Source of the DNA: Chryseobacterium sp. OSA05B
GTDB taxonomy: Bacteria; Bacteroidota; Bacteroidia; Flavobacteriales; Weeksellaceae
Length of the DNA: 64,000 nucleotides
Assembly (NCBI RefSeq): GCF_019970065.1
Contig: NZ_JAHXYH010000002.1
Coordinates: 62,001-126,000, forward strand
Direction of reading: 5' to 3'
In this document: positions 10,201 to 19,749 of the stretch, piece after piece
Layout: every line of letters starts with the position of its first letter
Position numbering within the stretch: position 1 is the first letter of the stretch
The notes under the pieces: generated by a model
What the model was told of the DNA's origin: nothing
Database searches by the model: none
Seen by the model: only the letters and a program-made list of their open reading frames with translations
Position numbers and translations under genes: made by a program

Positions 10201-10291
10201 TTTGAGATGTGAGACATGAGAGCTGAGATACAATTTCTGATTTCTCATTTCCTAATCTCTTAATTTTTTAATTTTTAAATCTTTTAATCTT
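10201..10291. repeat. Degenerate 7-bp tandem repeats in nuoM-nuoN spacer
   Basis: The spacer holds units such as TGAGATG, TGAGACA, TGAGAGC and TGAGATA (10203-10231), followed by an A/T-rich tract with repeated TTAAT and TTTTA words. It is non-coding. Similar heptamer arrays lie in other spacers of the operon. Confidence 0.65.
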
Positions 10292-11785
10292 CTAATTAGC
10301 CATTGCTGTGTAAATAAACTTCAGCGAACTGCTCACCATATCGATCACCGGCTGTGGGAAAATCCCCAACAGGATCACGAAAACCGCTAAACTTGCCAAT
10401 ACAGAAAATTCAACAGCTGATAAATCTTTAGCTGTACTTAGAACGGCTTCGTCTCCTTCTCCGAACATTGCTTTTCCGTAGAATCTCAACAGGTAAACCG
10501 CACAAAGAATTACAGTAAGACCTGCAATCACTGCCGCCAGTCCGTTGAAATCATATACTGATTTCAGCAAGATAAATTCTCCGATGAATCCATTGGTTAA
10601 TGGAACTCCCATTGAACCTAATATAATAATCAGGAACAACACGGCAAACTTAGGAGCCACTTTCGCTAAACCTCCCATTTGTCTGATGTCTCTTGATTTA
10701 AATCTCTTGTATAAAATATCACAACAGTAGAATAGTCCCACTACGTTGATACCGTGAGCAAATGTCTGTACCAATGCGCCTTCAGCTCCTTCAATATTGA
10801 ATGTTCCTCTTAACGTGATCACTGCAGAAGAGAAAATCCCTGCCACCATTAATCCTACGTGAGAGAAAGAAGAATACGCGATGATTCTCTTCATATCGGT
10901 CTGGATGATCGCGATGAGAGCACCGTGAACAATTCCTACGATAGCCAAGATAATTACGATCTGTCCTGAAATTCCTGCAATAGGAAGCGGAGTGATCGGA
11001 AGCAAATAACGGATAACCCCATACACCGCCATCTTCAGCATGATCCCTGATAAAAGCATGGATCCCTGAGTAGGAGAGTAGGTATACGTATCAGGCTGCC
11101 ACGTATGGAAAGGGAATACCGGTAATTTCACTGCAAATGCAAAGAAAATAAACCAGAATACCACCGTCTGCTGTACCTCATTAAGCTGAGCATTATATAA
11201 ATCTGTTAAAGCGAATGATGCAGAGTGGTTGTACACATAGATCAATCCGGCTAACATGAATAACGACCCAACGAATGTATAAACGAAGAATTTCGTAGTG
11301 AATTCAAATCTTTTATTTTCCTGGCCCCAAAGTCCGGCGATAAACCAGATCGGAATCAGGGTTACTTCCCAGAAAATGTAGAACAACAGTCCGTCTAAAG
11401 AAGTGAACACCCCAACAAGACCGAACTGCATCAGCAGAATCAGGCCGTAGAATGTATTTCTGTAGCTTACATTTTCGTTAAACGAAGATAAAATAATGAT
11501 GGGTGTTAAGATATTGGTCAACAGTAAAAGCAGCAGACTCATTCCGTCAATCCCGAAATGAAGCGAGCTTTTAATAAATTGTGACCAAGGGTAGTTGATC
11601 TCGTGCTGCAATACACTGTCTACCGTTGGATTAAAATCAAAATCCGCTACGATATAAAATGTAATAAGCATTTGGATCAAAGCTATTCCTAGCGCCAAAT
11701 ATTTGCTGGATTTATTTTTCCATGCAAAAACTAATCCCGAACCTACTAGAGGTAATAGTAATAATGTTAATAATAAACCAGACAT
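10292..11785 (-). CDS. nuoM: NADH-quinone oxidoreductase subunit M
   Basis: A 497-residue antiporter-like proton-pumping subunit of complex I. It has about 14 transmembrane helices, the conserved FYIFWEVTLIPIWFIAGLWG segment with its essential glutamate, the lysine-containing AVKLPVFPFHTWQPDTY segment, and IAYSSFSHVGLM. The start ATG overlaps the last base of the nuoL stop (TAATG arrangement), so the two are translationally coupled. Confidence 0.95.
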   Translation of the reverse strand: MSGLLLTLLLLPLVGSGLVFAWKNKSSKYLALGIALIQMLITFYIVADFDFNPTVDSVLQHEINYPWSQFIKSSLHFGIDGMSLLLLLLTNILTPIIILSSFNENVSYRNTFYGLILLMQFGLVGVFTSLDGLLFYIFWEVTLIPIWFIAGLWGQENKRFEFTTKFFVYTFVGSLFMLAGLIYVYNHSASFALTDLYNAQLNEVQQTVVFWFIFFAFAVKLPVFPFHTWQPDTYTYSPTQGSMLLSGIMLKMAVYGVIRYLLPITPLPIAGISGQIVIILAIVGIVHGALIAIIQTDMKRIIAYSSFSHVGLMVAGIFSSAVITLRGTFNIEGAEGALVQTFAHGINVVGLFYCCDILYKRFKSRDIRQMGGLAKVAPKFAVLFLIIILGSMGVPLTNGFIGEFILLKSVYDFNGLAAVIAGLTVILCAVYLLRFYGKAMFGEGDEAVLSTAKDLSAVEFSVLASLAVFVILLGIFPQPVIDMVSSSLKFIYTAMAN

Positions 11786-13698
11786 TATTGTAATATAAAG
11801 TTAACAATCAGTATAATTCCCACTGCTAAAGACATGATAAGAATATAAGTCTCTACATTTCCGTTCTGGATACGCTTCATCGCTTTTCCGCTGTCTTCAG
11901 CGCCTTCGCCTACGAAGTCTACAAAACGGTCTAAGATCCCTTTATCAAACATCTTTCCTCCGCGTCCTAATCCTTCAACAGTTTTTACAATCAATGCATT
12001 GTAAAGTTCGTCTACATATAATTTCTTAGCAGAAAGTTTCTCCCATCCGGTATAGCTTTCTTCTGCCAGAGCCATTTTTTTCTTTTTCACGTAGGTATTT
12101 TTTACGATAAACCATACGGAGAAGAACATCAGCACTGTAGCGCCTAATAAGATCATTTCAGTCCCAAAAGGAACTCCCGAAAGAGTTGCTTCCATTTGTT
12201 TGTAGCTCTGCTCGGTAAGAACAGGCTTCAGCCATTCCATTAGTTTCGCATAATGACCGTGTCCGATGAAGTGAGGAAGGTTAATGAAACCTCCAAGCAC
12301 AGAAAGGATAGCCAGCACGATTAACGGAAGGGTCATATTAGACGGGCTTTCGTGTAAGTGATGTTTCTGATCTTCCGTACCTCTGAATTCTCCGTGGAAT
12401 GTCAGGTAGTACAGTCTGAACATATAGGTGGCAGTCATAGCCGCTAAAACAAATAAGATCACCCAGTACATTGGGTTTTTAGCGAATGCTGCTACTAAAA
12501 TTTCGTCTTTTGAGATCATCCCTGATAATAAAGGGAAACCTGAGATCGCCAATGTTCCGATAAGGAAAGTAGCGTGGGTAATAGGAATGTATTTTTTCAG
12601 ACCTCCCATGAAACGCATATCCTGCTCGTTGCTCATCGCGTGGATCACAGAACCTGCTCCCAGGAATAATAGTGCTTTGAAGAATGCGTGTGTCATTACG
12701 TGGAACATCGCTGTAGTATAAGCTCCCAATCCTAAAGCAATGAACATAAATCCAAGCTGTGAAACGGTAGAGTAGGCCAATACTTTTTTGATGTCGTTCT
12801 GACGAAGTGCATAGAATCCAGCCAAAGCAGCTGTTAAGAATCCGATGAATAAAATTCCTCCCTGAACCGTAGGTGCCAAAGTAAATAAGAAGTTTGATCT
12901 TACCACTAAATAGATACCTGCCGTTACCATCGTTGCCGCGTGGATCAACGCTGATACTGGAGTAGGACCGGCCATCGCATCCGGTAGCCATGTATATAAA
13001 GGAACCTGAGCAGATTTACCGGTAGCTCCGATAAATAAACTGGCCGTAATAAAGATAATTACTGTTCCGTCTAATTCAAATTTTGAAGAGTTTTGTGCTA
13101 CGGTAAGGAAATCCACTGCATTGGTCTGAGCCGCGATCATGAAGATCCCGATCAGTAACGCAAGGTCACCAATTCTGTTCATGATGAAAGCTTTTCTTGC
13201 CGCTTTACCATATTCTTCGTTGGTATACCAGAATCCGATCAACAGGTAAGAACAAAGACCTACACCTTCCCATCCGATGAACAGGATCAGGTAGTTGCTT
13301 CCCATTACTAAAAGCAGCATCGAGAAGATGAAAAGATTCAGATAAGTAAAGAACTTATAGAAACCTTTGTCGTGGCTCATATATCCGATAGAATATAAAT
13401 GGATCAGGGATCCGATACCTGTGATGATCATCACCATCATTAATGAAAGCTGATCAATCTGGAATCCGAAATTGATCTGAACCCCGTTTACTGTAAACCA
13501 CTCGAAAGCTTTTACGATGACAGGCTGACTTTCAGAATCAAATTTCATGAAAAGACTTACCGCGATACAGAATGATCCGAAAACCATTGCTGTAGCCAGA
13601 GAGCCTACAAATATTTTTGGAAGATTTTTCCCGAATAAACCGTTAATAAGAAACCCTAATAGTGGTAAAAGTACTATTGCATACACTAAATTTTCCAT
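11785..13698 (-). CDS. nuoL: NADH-quinone oxidoreductase subunit L
   Basis: A 637-residue subunit, the most distal antiporter-like pump of complex I, which also carries the long lateral helix near the C-terminus. Motifs seen are FIGWEGVGLCSYLLIGFW, SAQVPLYTWLPDAMAGPTPV and ALIHAATMVTAGIYLV. The extra C-terminal part (residues 500-637) ends with a final membrane helix, as expected. It starts 3 bp after the nuoK stop and overlaps nuoM by one base. Confidence 0.96.
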   Translation of the reverse strand: MENLVYAIVLLPLLGFLINGLFGKNLPKIFVGSLATAMVFGSFCIAVSLFMKFDSESQPVIVKAFEWFTVNGVQINFGFQIDQLSLMMVMIITGIGSLIHLYSIGYMSHDKGFYKFFTYLNLFIFSMLLLVMGSNYLILFIGWEGVGLCSYLLIGFWYTNEEYGKAARKAFIMNRIGDLALLIGIFMIAAQTNAVDFLTVAQNSSKFELDGTVIIFITASLFIGATGKSAQVPLYTWLPDAMAGPTPVSALIHAATMVTAGIYLVVRSNFLFTLAPTVQGGILFIGFLTAALAGFYALRQNDIKKVLAYSTVSQLGFMFIALGLGAYTTAMFHVMTHAFFKALLFLGAGSVIHAMSNEQDMRFMGGLKKYIPITHATFLIGTLAISGFPLLSGMISKDEILVAAFAKNPMYWVILFVLAAMTATYMFRLYYLTFHGEFRGTEDQKHHLHESPSNMTLPLIVLAILSVLGGFINLPHFIGHGHYAKLMEWLKPVLTEQSYKQMEATLSGVPFGTEMILLGATVLMFFSVWFIVKNTYVKKKKMALAEESYTGWEKLSAKKLYVDELYNALIVKTVEGLGRGGKMFDKGILDRFVDFVGEGAEDSGKAMKRIQNGNVETYILIMSLAVGIILIVNFILQ

Positions 13699-13701
13699 TC
13701 C

Positions 13702-14031
13702 TTATCCTCTTAATTTATTAAATATACTTACATCCACAGAACGGGTATTTCTATATAGCATAGCAATAATTGCCAGACCTACCGCAACTTCAGCGGCGGC
13801 TACCACCATAATGAAGAAAACTAAAAGCTGTCCGTCTCCGTTTCCTTTATACGCTGAAAAAGCAGCCAATAAAAGGTTTACAGAATTCAGCATAAGCTCT
13901 ACACAGCCCAAAATAACAATAGCGTTTTTTCTCAACAATACTCCCAATACTCCCAGACAGAACAATACTGATGAAAGCATGATGAAATAGTTAAGAGGGA
14001 CGCTTTGTATAAATGTATTTACTTCTCCCAT
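13702..14031 (-). CDS. nuoK: NADH-quinone oxidoreductase subunit K
   Basis: A 109-residue subunit with three transmembrane helices, equivalent to mitochondrial ND4L. It shows the conserved membrane glutamates in GCVELMLNSVNLLL and VVAAAEVAVGLAI, which belong to the proton path. It is packed between nuoJ (4 bp) and nuoL (3 bp). Confidence 0.95.
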   Translation of the reverse strand: MGEVNTFIQSVPLNYFIMLSSVLFCLGVLGVLLRKNAIVILGCVELMLNSVNLLLAAFSAYKGNGDGQLLVFFIMVVAAAEVAVGLAIIAMLYRNTRSVDVSIFNKLRG

Positions 14032-14035
14032 AATT

Positions 14036-14533
14036 TTATAAATCTTTTTTACCGATTAATACCGCACCTACAATACCTGCCAAAATAAGGATGGATGCAA
14101 GCTCAAACGGTAAAACATATTGATTAAACAAAAGTCTGCCCAGATTTTTCGTAAGACCTACACCCTTGTCTACATTTTCAACAACAATGTGATTGTCCTG
14201 AACGCCTCTGAATACGCCTAAAACTCCAATTAATAAAAGACCGGCCGTAAAAACTCCAACAAATTTTAAAGTATTGTTCTTCTTACTTTCGTCTTGTTTA
14301 TTAAGGTTAAGCATCATCAGGATATAAAGGAATAATACCATGATGGCTCCTGCGTACACTATGATCTGAATGATTGCAAGGAACTGGGCATTCAGAAGAA
14401 TGTACATTCCCGCAATTGAAAACATCGTAACAATTAATGACAAAATAGCATAGAGCGGATTTCTTGCAAATACAAAATACACTGCACTAGCTACTGCTAA
14501 AAACGCCACCAAGAAAAATAAAAACTGATCCAT
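14036..14533 (-). CDS. nuoJ: NADH-quinone oxidoreductase subunit J
   Basis: A 165-residue membrane subunit equivalent to ND6, with five hydrophobic helices. The third contains IQIIVYAGAIMVLFLYILM, the family signature that includes the pi-bulge helix. Its ATG shares one base with the nuoI stop codon. The length is typical. Confidence 0.94.
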   Translation of the reverse strand: MDQFLFFLVAFLAVASAVYFVFARNPLYAILSLIVTMFSIAGMYILLNAQFLAIIQIIVYAGAIMVLFLYILMMLNLNKQDESKKNNTLKFVGVFTAGLLLIGVLGVFRGVQDNHIVVENVDKGVGLTKNLGRLLFNQYVLPFELASILILAGIVGAVLIGKKDL

Positions 14534-15090
14534 TATTTTACCGCATTTTTTTGTTTCTCGGATTGTCTTGTTGTAATGTCAATCCTTTCATTTATTTTTT
14601 CAACCAATTTGTCTTTTCCATAGATGAAAGATCCTCTGTTGGTTTCTACATCCACCAATCTGTCTGTAAGATAGATCGCAGATTTAGGACAGGCTTCTTC
14701 ACACATCCCGCAGAAAATACATCTCAGCATATTGATTTCGTATACTGATGCATATTTTTCTTCTCTGTAAAGACCTTTTTCCTCCTTCGTTCTCTCTGAA
14801 GCCGTCATGGTGATGGCTTCTGCAGGACAGGCTACGGCACAAAGTCCACAGGCTGTACATCTTTCTCTGCCTTCTTCGTCTCTTTTCAGAACGTGCTGAC
14901 CTCTCCAGATCGTGGTTCTGGGTTTCTGTACTTCCGGATATGAATATACTGCCGGAGCACCTTTTATCACGGTTCTTACAGCATGCTTAAAGGTAATCCC
15001 CATCCCTGTAAAAATAGCAGGAAGGTAGATTTTTTCAGCAAGGGTCATTTCTTTGTTGGAAACAACTTTTGATCTGTTTGTAAGTTTCAT
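14533..15090 (-). CDS. nuoI: NADH-quinone oxidoreductase subunit I (two 4Fe-4S clusters)
   Basis: A 185-residue peripheral-arm subunit that holds clusters N6a and N6b. Both ferredoxin motifs are complete: CTACGLCAVACPAEAI and CIFCGMCEEACPKSAI. The N-terminal part has the membrane-contacting helix (AEKIYLPAIFTGMGITF) of the family. It follows nuoH after a repeat-bearing spacer and overlaps nuoJ by one base. Confidence 0.96.
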   Translation of the reverse strand: MKLTNRSKVVSNKEMTLAEKIYLPAIFTGMGITFKHAVRTVIKGAPAVYSYPEVQKPRTTIWRGQHVLKRDEEGRERCTACGLCAVACPAEAITMTASERTKEEKGLYREEKYASVYEINMLRCIFCGMCEEACPKSAIYLTDRLVDVETNRGSFIYGKDKLVEKINERIDITTRQSEKQKNAVK

Positions 15091-15200
15091 TTAATTATAG
15101 ATGTTAGATGTTAGACGTTAGATGTTAAAAGATGGAAGTAGGTTTATTTGCCGCATCACCATATTATCACATCATCACATCATCTCATTTTCAAATTATT
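15091..15200. repeat. Degenerate 7-bp tandem repeats in nuoH-nuoI spacer
   Basis: Heptamers of the TTAGATG type (TTAGATG, TTAGACG, TTAGATG) run from about 15099 to 15127, followed by a TCATCACA-type stretch at 15158-15187. There is no reading frame of note. Confidence 0.7.
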
Positions 15201-16265
15201 CTAGTTGGCAAATGCTAAAATTACAGCACCTGTAATCAATAGGTTTACTAATGCCATTGGGATAAGCGTTTTCCATCCTAAGTGCATCAATTGGTCATAT
15301 CTAAATCTTGGAAGCGTCCATCTGATCCACATAAAGATCAGAATTCCGATTACCGTTTTCGTTAAAAATGCTACGATGCTCAGGATTCCGGCAGCGTTTT
15401 CACCCCAGTTCTGAGTAACCCATTCAATTCCAGGATAGTTGTAACCACCGAAGAAAAGAACGACCATGAAAGCATTGGAGATAAACATGTTCACATATTC
15501 ACCGAACATATACAGTCCTAATTTCATTGAAGAATATTCCGTAGAATATCCTGTTACCAATTCAGATTCACACTCCGGTAAATCGAAAGGGTGCCTGTTC
15601 GTCTCTGCCAAAGCAGCTACAAAGAATACAAGGAAAGCGATTGGCTGATAGAAGATGTTCCAGTTCATACCGGAAACCCATGGAATAACTCCCCATAATT
15701 TTCCAGTCGTCTGACTTTCCGTAATTTCTTTTAAATCCAAACTTCCCGTCATCATAATGATAGAAAGTAATGCCAGTCCCATCGCCAATTCGTAAGAGAT
15801 CATCTGTGAAGAAGCACGGATAGCACCTAATAATGAATATTTGTTATTCGAAGCCCAACCTCCGATCATGATTCCGTATACACCGATTGAGGCCATTCCG
15901 ATGATGAAAAGTACCCCAACGTCGATGTTGGCAACCTGTAAATCAAAAGAAGTACCTGCAATATTTAAACTTTTACCCCAAGGAATAACCGCTCCTGTGA
16001 TCAATGAAATAAACATAACCAATGCCGGTCCCAATACGAAAAGAAACTTTTCAGCATTGGCAGGGGTAAAGTCTTCTTTAAAGAAAAACTTTCCACCGTC
16101 GGCCAGTGGCTGCAGTAGTCCGAAAGGTCCGGCTCTGTTGGGACCAATTCTATCCTGCATGATAGAGGCAACTTTTCTTTCAGCCCAGGTAGAGTAGGCG
16201 GCTATCGTAAGAGACAGCAGGAAAAGTGCTAGTACAAGTATAAGTTTAAATGTTAGTAAATCCAT
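15201..16265 (-). CDS. nuoH: NADH-quinone oxidoreductase subunit H
   Basis: A 354-residue membrane subunit (ND1) that forms much of the quinone chamber. It has eight or more helices and the family signatures AERKVASIMQDRIGPNRAGP near the N-terminus and AALAETNRHPFDLPECESEL in the middle, whose acidic residues link the quinone site to the proton path. A spacer with 7-bp repeats separates it from nuoG. Confidence 0.96.
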   Translation of the reverse strand: MDLLTFKLILVLALFLLSLTIAAYSTWAERKVASIMQDRIGPNRAGPFGLLQPLADGGKFFFKEDFTPANAEKFLFVLGPALVMFISLITGAVIPWGKSLNIAGTSFDLQVANIDVGVLFIIGMASIGVYGIMIGGWASNNKYSLLGAIRASSQMISYELAMGLALLSIIMMTGSLDLKEITESQTTGKLWGVIPWVSGMNWNIFYQPIAFLVFFVAALAETNRHPFDLPECESELVTGYSTEYSSMKLGLYMFGEYVNMFISNAFMVVLFFGGYNYPGIEWVTQNWGENAAGILSIVAFLTKTVIGILIFMWIRWTLPRFRYDQLMHLGWKTLIPMALVNLLITGAVILAFAN

Positions 16266-16357
16266 TTTTTATTTAGATGTTAGATATTAGAAGTTAGATG
16301 TTGGAGGATAGAGATTAATCATCGTATCACCCCATCATCACATCAACTCATTATCAA
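16266..16357. repeat. Degenerate 7-bp tandem repeats in nuoG-nuoH spacer
   Basis: Units TTAGATG, TTAGATA, TTAGAAG, TTAGATG, TTGGAGG run in register from 16272 to 16306, followed by a TCATCAC-rich stretch. The spacer closely resembles the one between nuoH and nuoI. Confidence 0.7.
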
Positions 16358-17356
16358 TTATTTTTCGTCTTTTTCACTGATTTCTTTTGCCATAGGATTG
16401 TCTAAAACTCTTAGCTCATCCTTAGGTTTTTCGTAGTGGTTCAATGAAATTACCGAGTGTCTGTCGATATGTCTAGGACCTTCAATATTCCAGTCTGAAA
16501 GTTCTTTTCTTTCGAAACGACAGGTATCACAGATGAATTCTTCCACTTCACCCCACTGATCTTTTCTGGCGGTAACTCTTACAATTTCGTCACCTTTCAT
16601 CCAAACTACGGCTTTTCCTGAACATTTATCACATTTGCAGGTTGCATTCATTGGCTTTGTAAACCAAACTCTGCTTGCAAAACGGGAAGTTCTGTCTGTT
16701 AATGCACCTACCGGGCAAACATCGATAACATTTCCGATAAAGTCATTATCTAAAGCTTTATTTAAATAAGTAGAAATTTCAGCATGATCTCCTCTGAAAA
16801 GAATACCATGTTCTCTTTCACCTGTTAACTGATTGGCTGCCAGTACACATCTTGCACAAAGAATACAACGGTTCATATTCAACTTGATATTCGGACCAAG
16901 ATCGTCTGCTTCGTAAGTATTTCTTTCAAATTCAGTTCTTGTCTCAAGGTTTCCGTGCTCGTAGCCAAGATCCTGAAGGTGGCATTCACCGGCCTGGTCG
17001 CACACAGGGCAGTCCAGAGGGTGGTTCACCAATAAGAATTCGGTAACGGCTTTTCTACCTTCCTGAGCTTTTTCAGAAGAAAGATTTTTCACTTCCATAC
17101 CGTCCATTACGTTAGTTCTGCAACTAGCAACTAATTTAGGCATAGGGCGCGGATCTGCTTCAGATCCTTTCGAAACTTCGACTAAGCAAGTTCTACATCT
17201 CCCTCCACTGGTTTCCAATTTGCTGTAATAGCACATTGCAGGAGGTACAGATTTTCCACCGATTTGTCTGGCAGCTTCCAAAATAGAAGTCCCAGGCAAA
17301 ACTTCAGTAGTCTGTCCGTCTATAGTTATTTTGAATTTTTTAACCTCTTCGCTCAT
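16358..17356 (-). CDS. nuoG: Short NuoG-type iron-sulfur subunit of complex I
   Basis: A 332-residue protein with the N-terminal electron-carrying part of NuoG. It has a plant-type 2Fe-2S domain (CYYSKLETSGGRCRTC), the His-Cys 4Fe-4S motif HPLDCPVCDQAGEC, and a pair of ferredoxin motifs (CILCARC and DVCPVGAL). The end has CKCDKCSG and later ICDTC, which look like the fourth cluster site that begins the molybdopterin-like domain. That large C-terminal domain, present in E. coli (about 900 residues), is absent. Short forms are normal in Bacteroidetes. An unrelated gene separates it from nuoF. Confidence 0.9.
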   Translation of the reverse strand: MSEEVKKFKITIDGQTTEVLPGTSILEAARQIGGKSVPPAMCYYSKLETSGGRCRTCLVEVSKGSEADPRPMPKLVASCRTNVMDGMEVKNLSSEKAQEGRKAVTEFLLVNHPLDCPVCDQAGECHLQDLGYEHGNLETRTEFERNTYEADDLGPNIKLNMNRCILCARCVLAANQLTGEREHGILFRGDHAEISTYLNKALDNDFIGNVIDVCPVGALTDRTSRFASRVWFTKPMNATCKCDKCSGKAVVWMKGDEIVRVTARKDQWGEVEEFICDTCRFERKELSDWNIEGPRHIDRHSVISLNHYEKPKDELRVLDNPMAKEISEKDEK

Positions 17357-17399
17357 ATTCTATGCTTTCGCTTATGCTTTTAAGGCGTTAAGCTATATT

Positions 17400-18281
17400 T
17401 TAATTATACTTCTTCGTGTTAAATGTATACCCGACTCCTGCAAGGACCTGCCCGAAAACAAAATCCTGACGTGCTTTATCCGGCTTGTTATTCAATGTAG
17501 TCTTGATGTCCCACATATTGATATATCCGGCTTTAGCCTCTGCTCTGATCATCCAGTTTTTCCAGAAAACCATGTTAAGACTGGTTCTAAGGTCGGTTCC
17601 CATACCTGCAACGTGAAATCGGTCGCTTCTTTCATTTCCGAAAAGCTTGATATTACTTTTTGGAAACATCACCCCGATTCCCGCTCCATAAGACCATACT
17701 AAATCTATATTTTTTTTATGAATAAGATTTTTGTATTTCTCAATACCTAAATTTTCATAATTCAATCCGTCCGTATGCTCGAAAGTAAGGAACTGGCTGT
17801 CGGCTAAATTAACCTGTCCATTCTGTACCATTCCTGCATATTTTGGATCTGAAATAGTTCCTGAAAAATCAACCGTCTGGTCCTGTTTCATTACATATTT
17901 CATATGATCGATCCCTAAAACTATAGCCAGGTTATCTTTTATAAAATATCCCAGTCTGAAGTTATACTGTGTTACGGTAAACCAGCTTGGATCGATATAA
18001 ACGATTCCGAACTTGGTAGGTTTATCTCTTGCCTGTACATTATTCAACTGAAAATCGTAACCGTTTCCTGTGAAATGGATATCAGAATTGCTGAAAGCGC
18101 CTCTGTTCCATCCGTAAAAAACAAATACCTGACCTTTTTTACTTAAGGGTAAGGGCTTTTCTTTCTTTTCAGCTTTGTATGGAGCTACCTCCAGTTTATA
18201 TTCTTTGTCTAATGTATCTTTTTTAACTTGCCCGAAAGCAAAACCCGACACCATTAAGCCAGCAACTAATAACTTCTTCAT
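17400..18281 (-). CDS. Exported, probably outer-membrane beta-barrel protein inside the nuo operon
   Basis: A 293-residue protein with a clear signal peptide (MKKLLVAGLMVSGFAFGQ). The mature part alternates polar and aromatic residues and ends in a strand-like segment (VLAGVGYTFNTKKYN), which suggests an 8-12 strand outer-membrane barrel. No complex I family matches. It starts 5 bp after the nuoF stop and ends 43 bp before nuoG, so it must be carried on the nuo transcript. Its role is unknown. Whether the insertion is conserved in relatives needs a search. Confidence 0.7.
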   Translation of the reverse strand: MKKLLVAGLMVSGFAFGQVKKDTLDKEYKLEVAPYKAEKKEKPLPLSKKGQVFVFYGWNRGAFSNSDIHFTGNGYDFQLNNVQARDKPTKFGIVYIDPSWFTVTQYNFRLGYFIKDNLAIVLGIDHMKYVMKQDQTVDFSGTISDPKYAGMVQNGQVNLADSQFLTFEHTDGLNYENLGIEKYKNLIHKKNIDLVWSYGAGIGVMFPKSNIKLFGNERSDRFHVAGMGTDLRTSLNMVFWKNWMIRAEAKAGYINMWDIKTTLNNKPDKARQDFVFGQVLAGVGYTFNTKKYN

Positions 18282-18286
18282 TTCAG

Positions 18287-19645
18287 CTATGCATTTTTTT
18301 CAACAGCAGGAATAGGATCTGCATAATGTGCCAATCCATAATTTTGTGTCTGAGATAATTCAGGGTTTTTCACGTGCCATTCGAACTCGTCTCTGAAGTG
18401 ACGGATCGCTGCTGCAACAGGCCAGGCCGCTGCATCTCCTAATGGGCAGATGGTATTTCCTTCAATTTTTCTCTGTATATCCCAAAGAAGGTCGATGTCT
18501 TCCATTTTTCCTTCTCCTTTTTCTATTTTCTTCAGGATTTTGTGCATCCATCCTGTTCCTTCACGGCAAGGCGTACACTGTCCACAGCTCTCGTGATGAT
18601 AAAATCTCGCTAAAGTCATGGTATGTTCTACGATACACTGGTCTTCATCCAAAACAATGAAACCACCTGAACCCATCATGGTTCCGGTAGCGAAACCACC
18701 GTCTGCCAATGATTCATAGTTCATGTATCTTGGTTCTCCGTTTACCGTTCTTAATAATAAATTAGCAGGAACAATCGGTACTGAGCTTCCTCCAGGGATA
18801 CAAGCTTTTAATTTTTTTCCGTCTTTAATTCCACCGCAGTATTCATCAGAATAAATGAATTCCTCAACCGTAATGGTCATATCGATTTCGTAAACTCCGG
18901 GTTTGTTGATATTTCCACAAGCCGAAATCAATTTTGTTCCTGTAGATCTTCCTACCCCGATTTTAGCATATTCAGCTCCAGTCATATCAATGATCGGAAC
19001 GATAGCCGCGATAGATTCCACGTTGTTTACCACCGTTGGTCTTTCCCAAAGTCCTTTTACAGCCGGGAATGGTGGTTTTAGCCTTGGATTTCCTCTTTTC
19101 CCTTCAAGGGATTCAAGCAATGCAGTTTCTTCCCCGCAAATATAAGCTCCTCCTCCTCTCTGAACATAGATTTCCAGATCGTAACCTGTTCCAAGAATAT
19201 TTTTACCTAAAAATCCTGCTGCTTTAGCTTCTTCAATGGCTTCTTCCAAAATATCCGGGATCCATGAGTATTCTCCACGGATGTAGATATAAGAAACGTT
19301 TGAACCTAAAGTAAACGATGAAATAAGCATCCCCTCGATCAGTAAATGAGGAAGAAATTCCATCAGATATCTGTCCTTGAAAGTTCCAGGCTCAGATTCA
19401 TCGGCATTCACAACCAGGTGTCTTGGAACGCCTTCCGGTTTTGCCAGAAAGCTCCATTTCATCCCTGTTGGGAATCCTGCTCCACCACGTCCACGAAGTC
19501 CAGAAGCTTTTACTTCTTCAAGAATTTCGTCAGGTGTCATTTTCAAGGCTTTTTCAGCTGCGGTGTAACCTCCCTGTTTACGGTAAGTTTCAAAGTAGCG
19601 AATACCTTCTATATGTGCGTCTTTAAGTAAAAGTTTTTTACTCAT
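18287..19645 (-). CDS. nuoF: NADH-quinone oxidoreductase subunit F (NADH/FMN site)
   Basis: A 452-residue subunit that oxidises NADH. Motifs seen are the nucleotide-binding GLRGRGGAGFPTGMKW, the FMN-site YICGEETALLESLEG, and the N3 4Fe-4S ligands ESCGQCTPCREG plus a fourth Cys in NTICPLGDAA. Family length is usual. It follows nuoE after about 100 bp containing 7-bp repeats. Confidence 0.96.
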   Translation of the reverse strand: MSKKLLLKDAHIEGIRYFETYRKQGGYTAAEKALKMTPDEILEEVKASGLRGRGGAGFPTGMKWSFLAKPEGVPRHLVVNADESEPGTFKDRYLMEFLPHLLIEGMLISSFTLGSNVSYIYIRGEYSWIPDILEEAIEEAKAAGFLGKNILGTGYDLEIYVQRGGGAYICGEETALLESLEGKRGNPRLKPPFPAVKGLWERPTVVNNVESIAAIVPIIDMTGAEYAKIGVGRSTGTKLISACGNINKPGVYEIDMTITVEEFIYSDEYCGGIKDGKKLKACIPGGSSVPIVPANLLLRTVNGEPRYMNYESLADGGFATGTMMGSGGFIVLDEDQCIVEHTMTLARFYHHESCGQCTPCREGTGWMHKILKKIEKGEGKMEDIDLLWDIQRKIEGNTICPLGDAAAWPVAAAIRHFRDEFEWHVKNPELSQTQNYGLAHYADPIPAVEKNA

Positions 19646-19749
19646 TGTTTTGTTATGCTTTTAGCTGTAGGCTTATGGCTTCTAGCTTTTTATAATTATT
19701 TAAAAATTAACTGATTTTAAAATCCATAATTCAGGATTCAAAATCTTTA

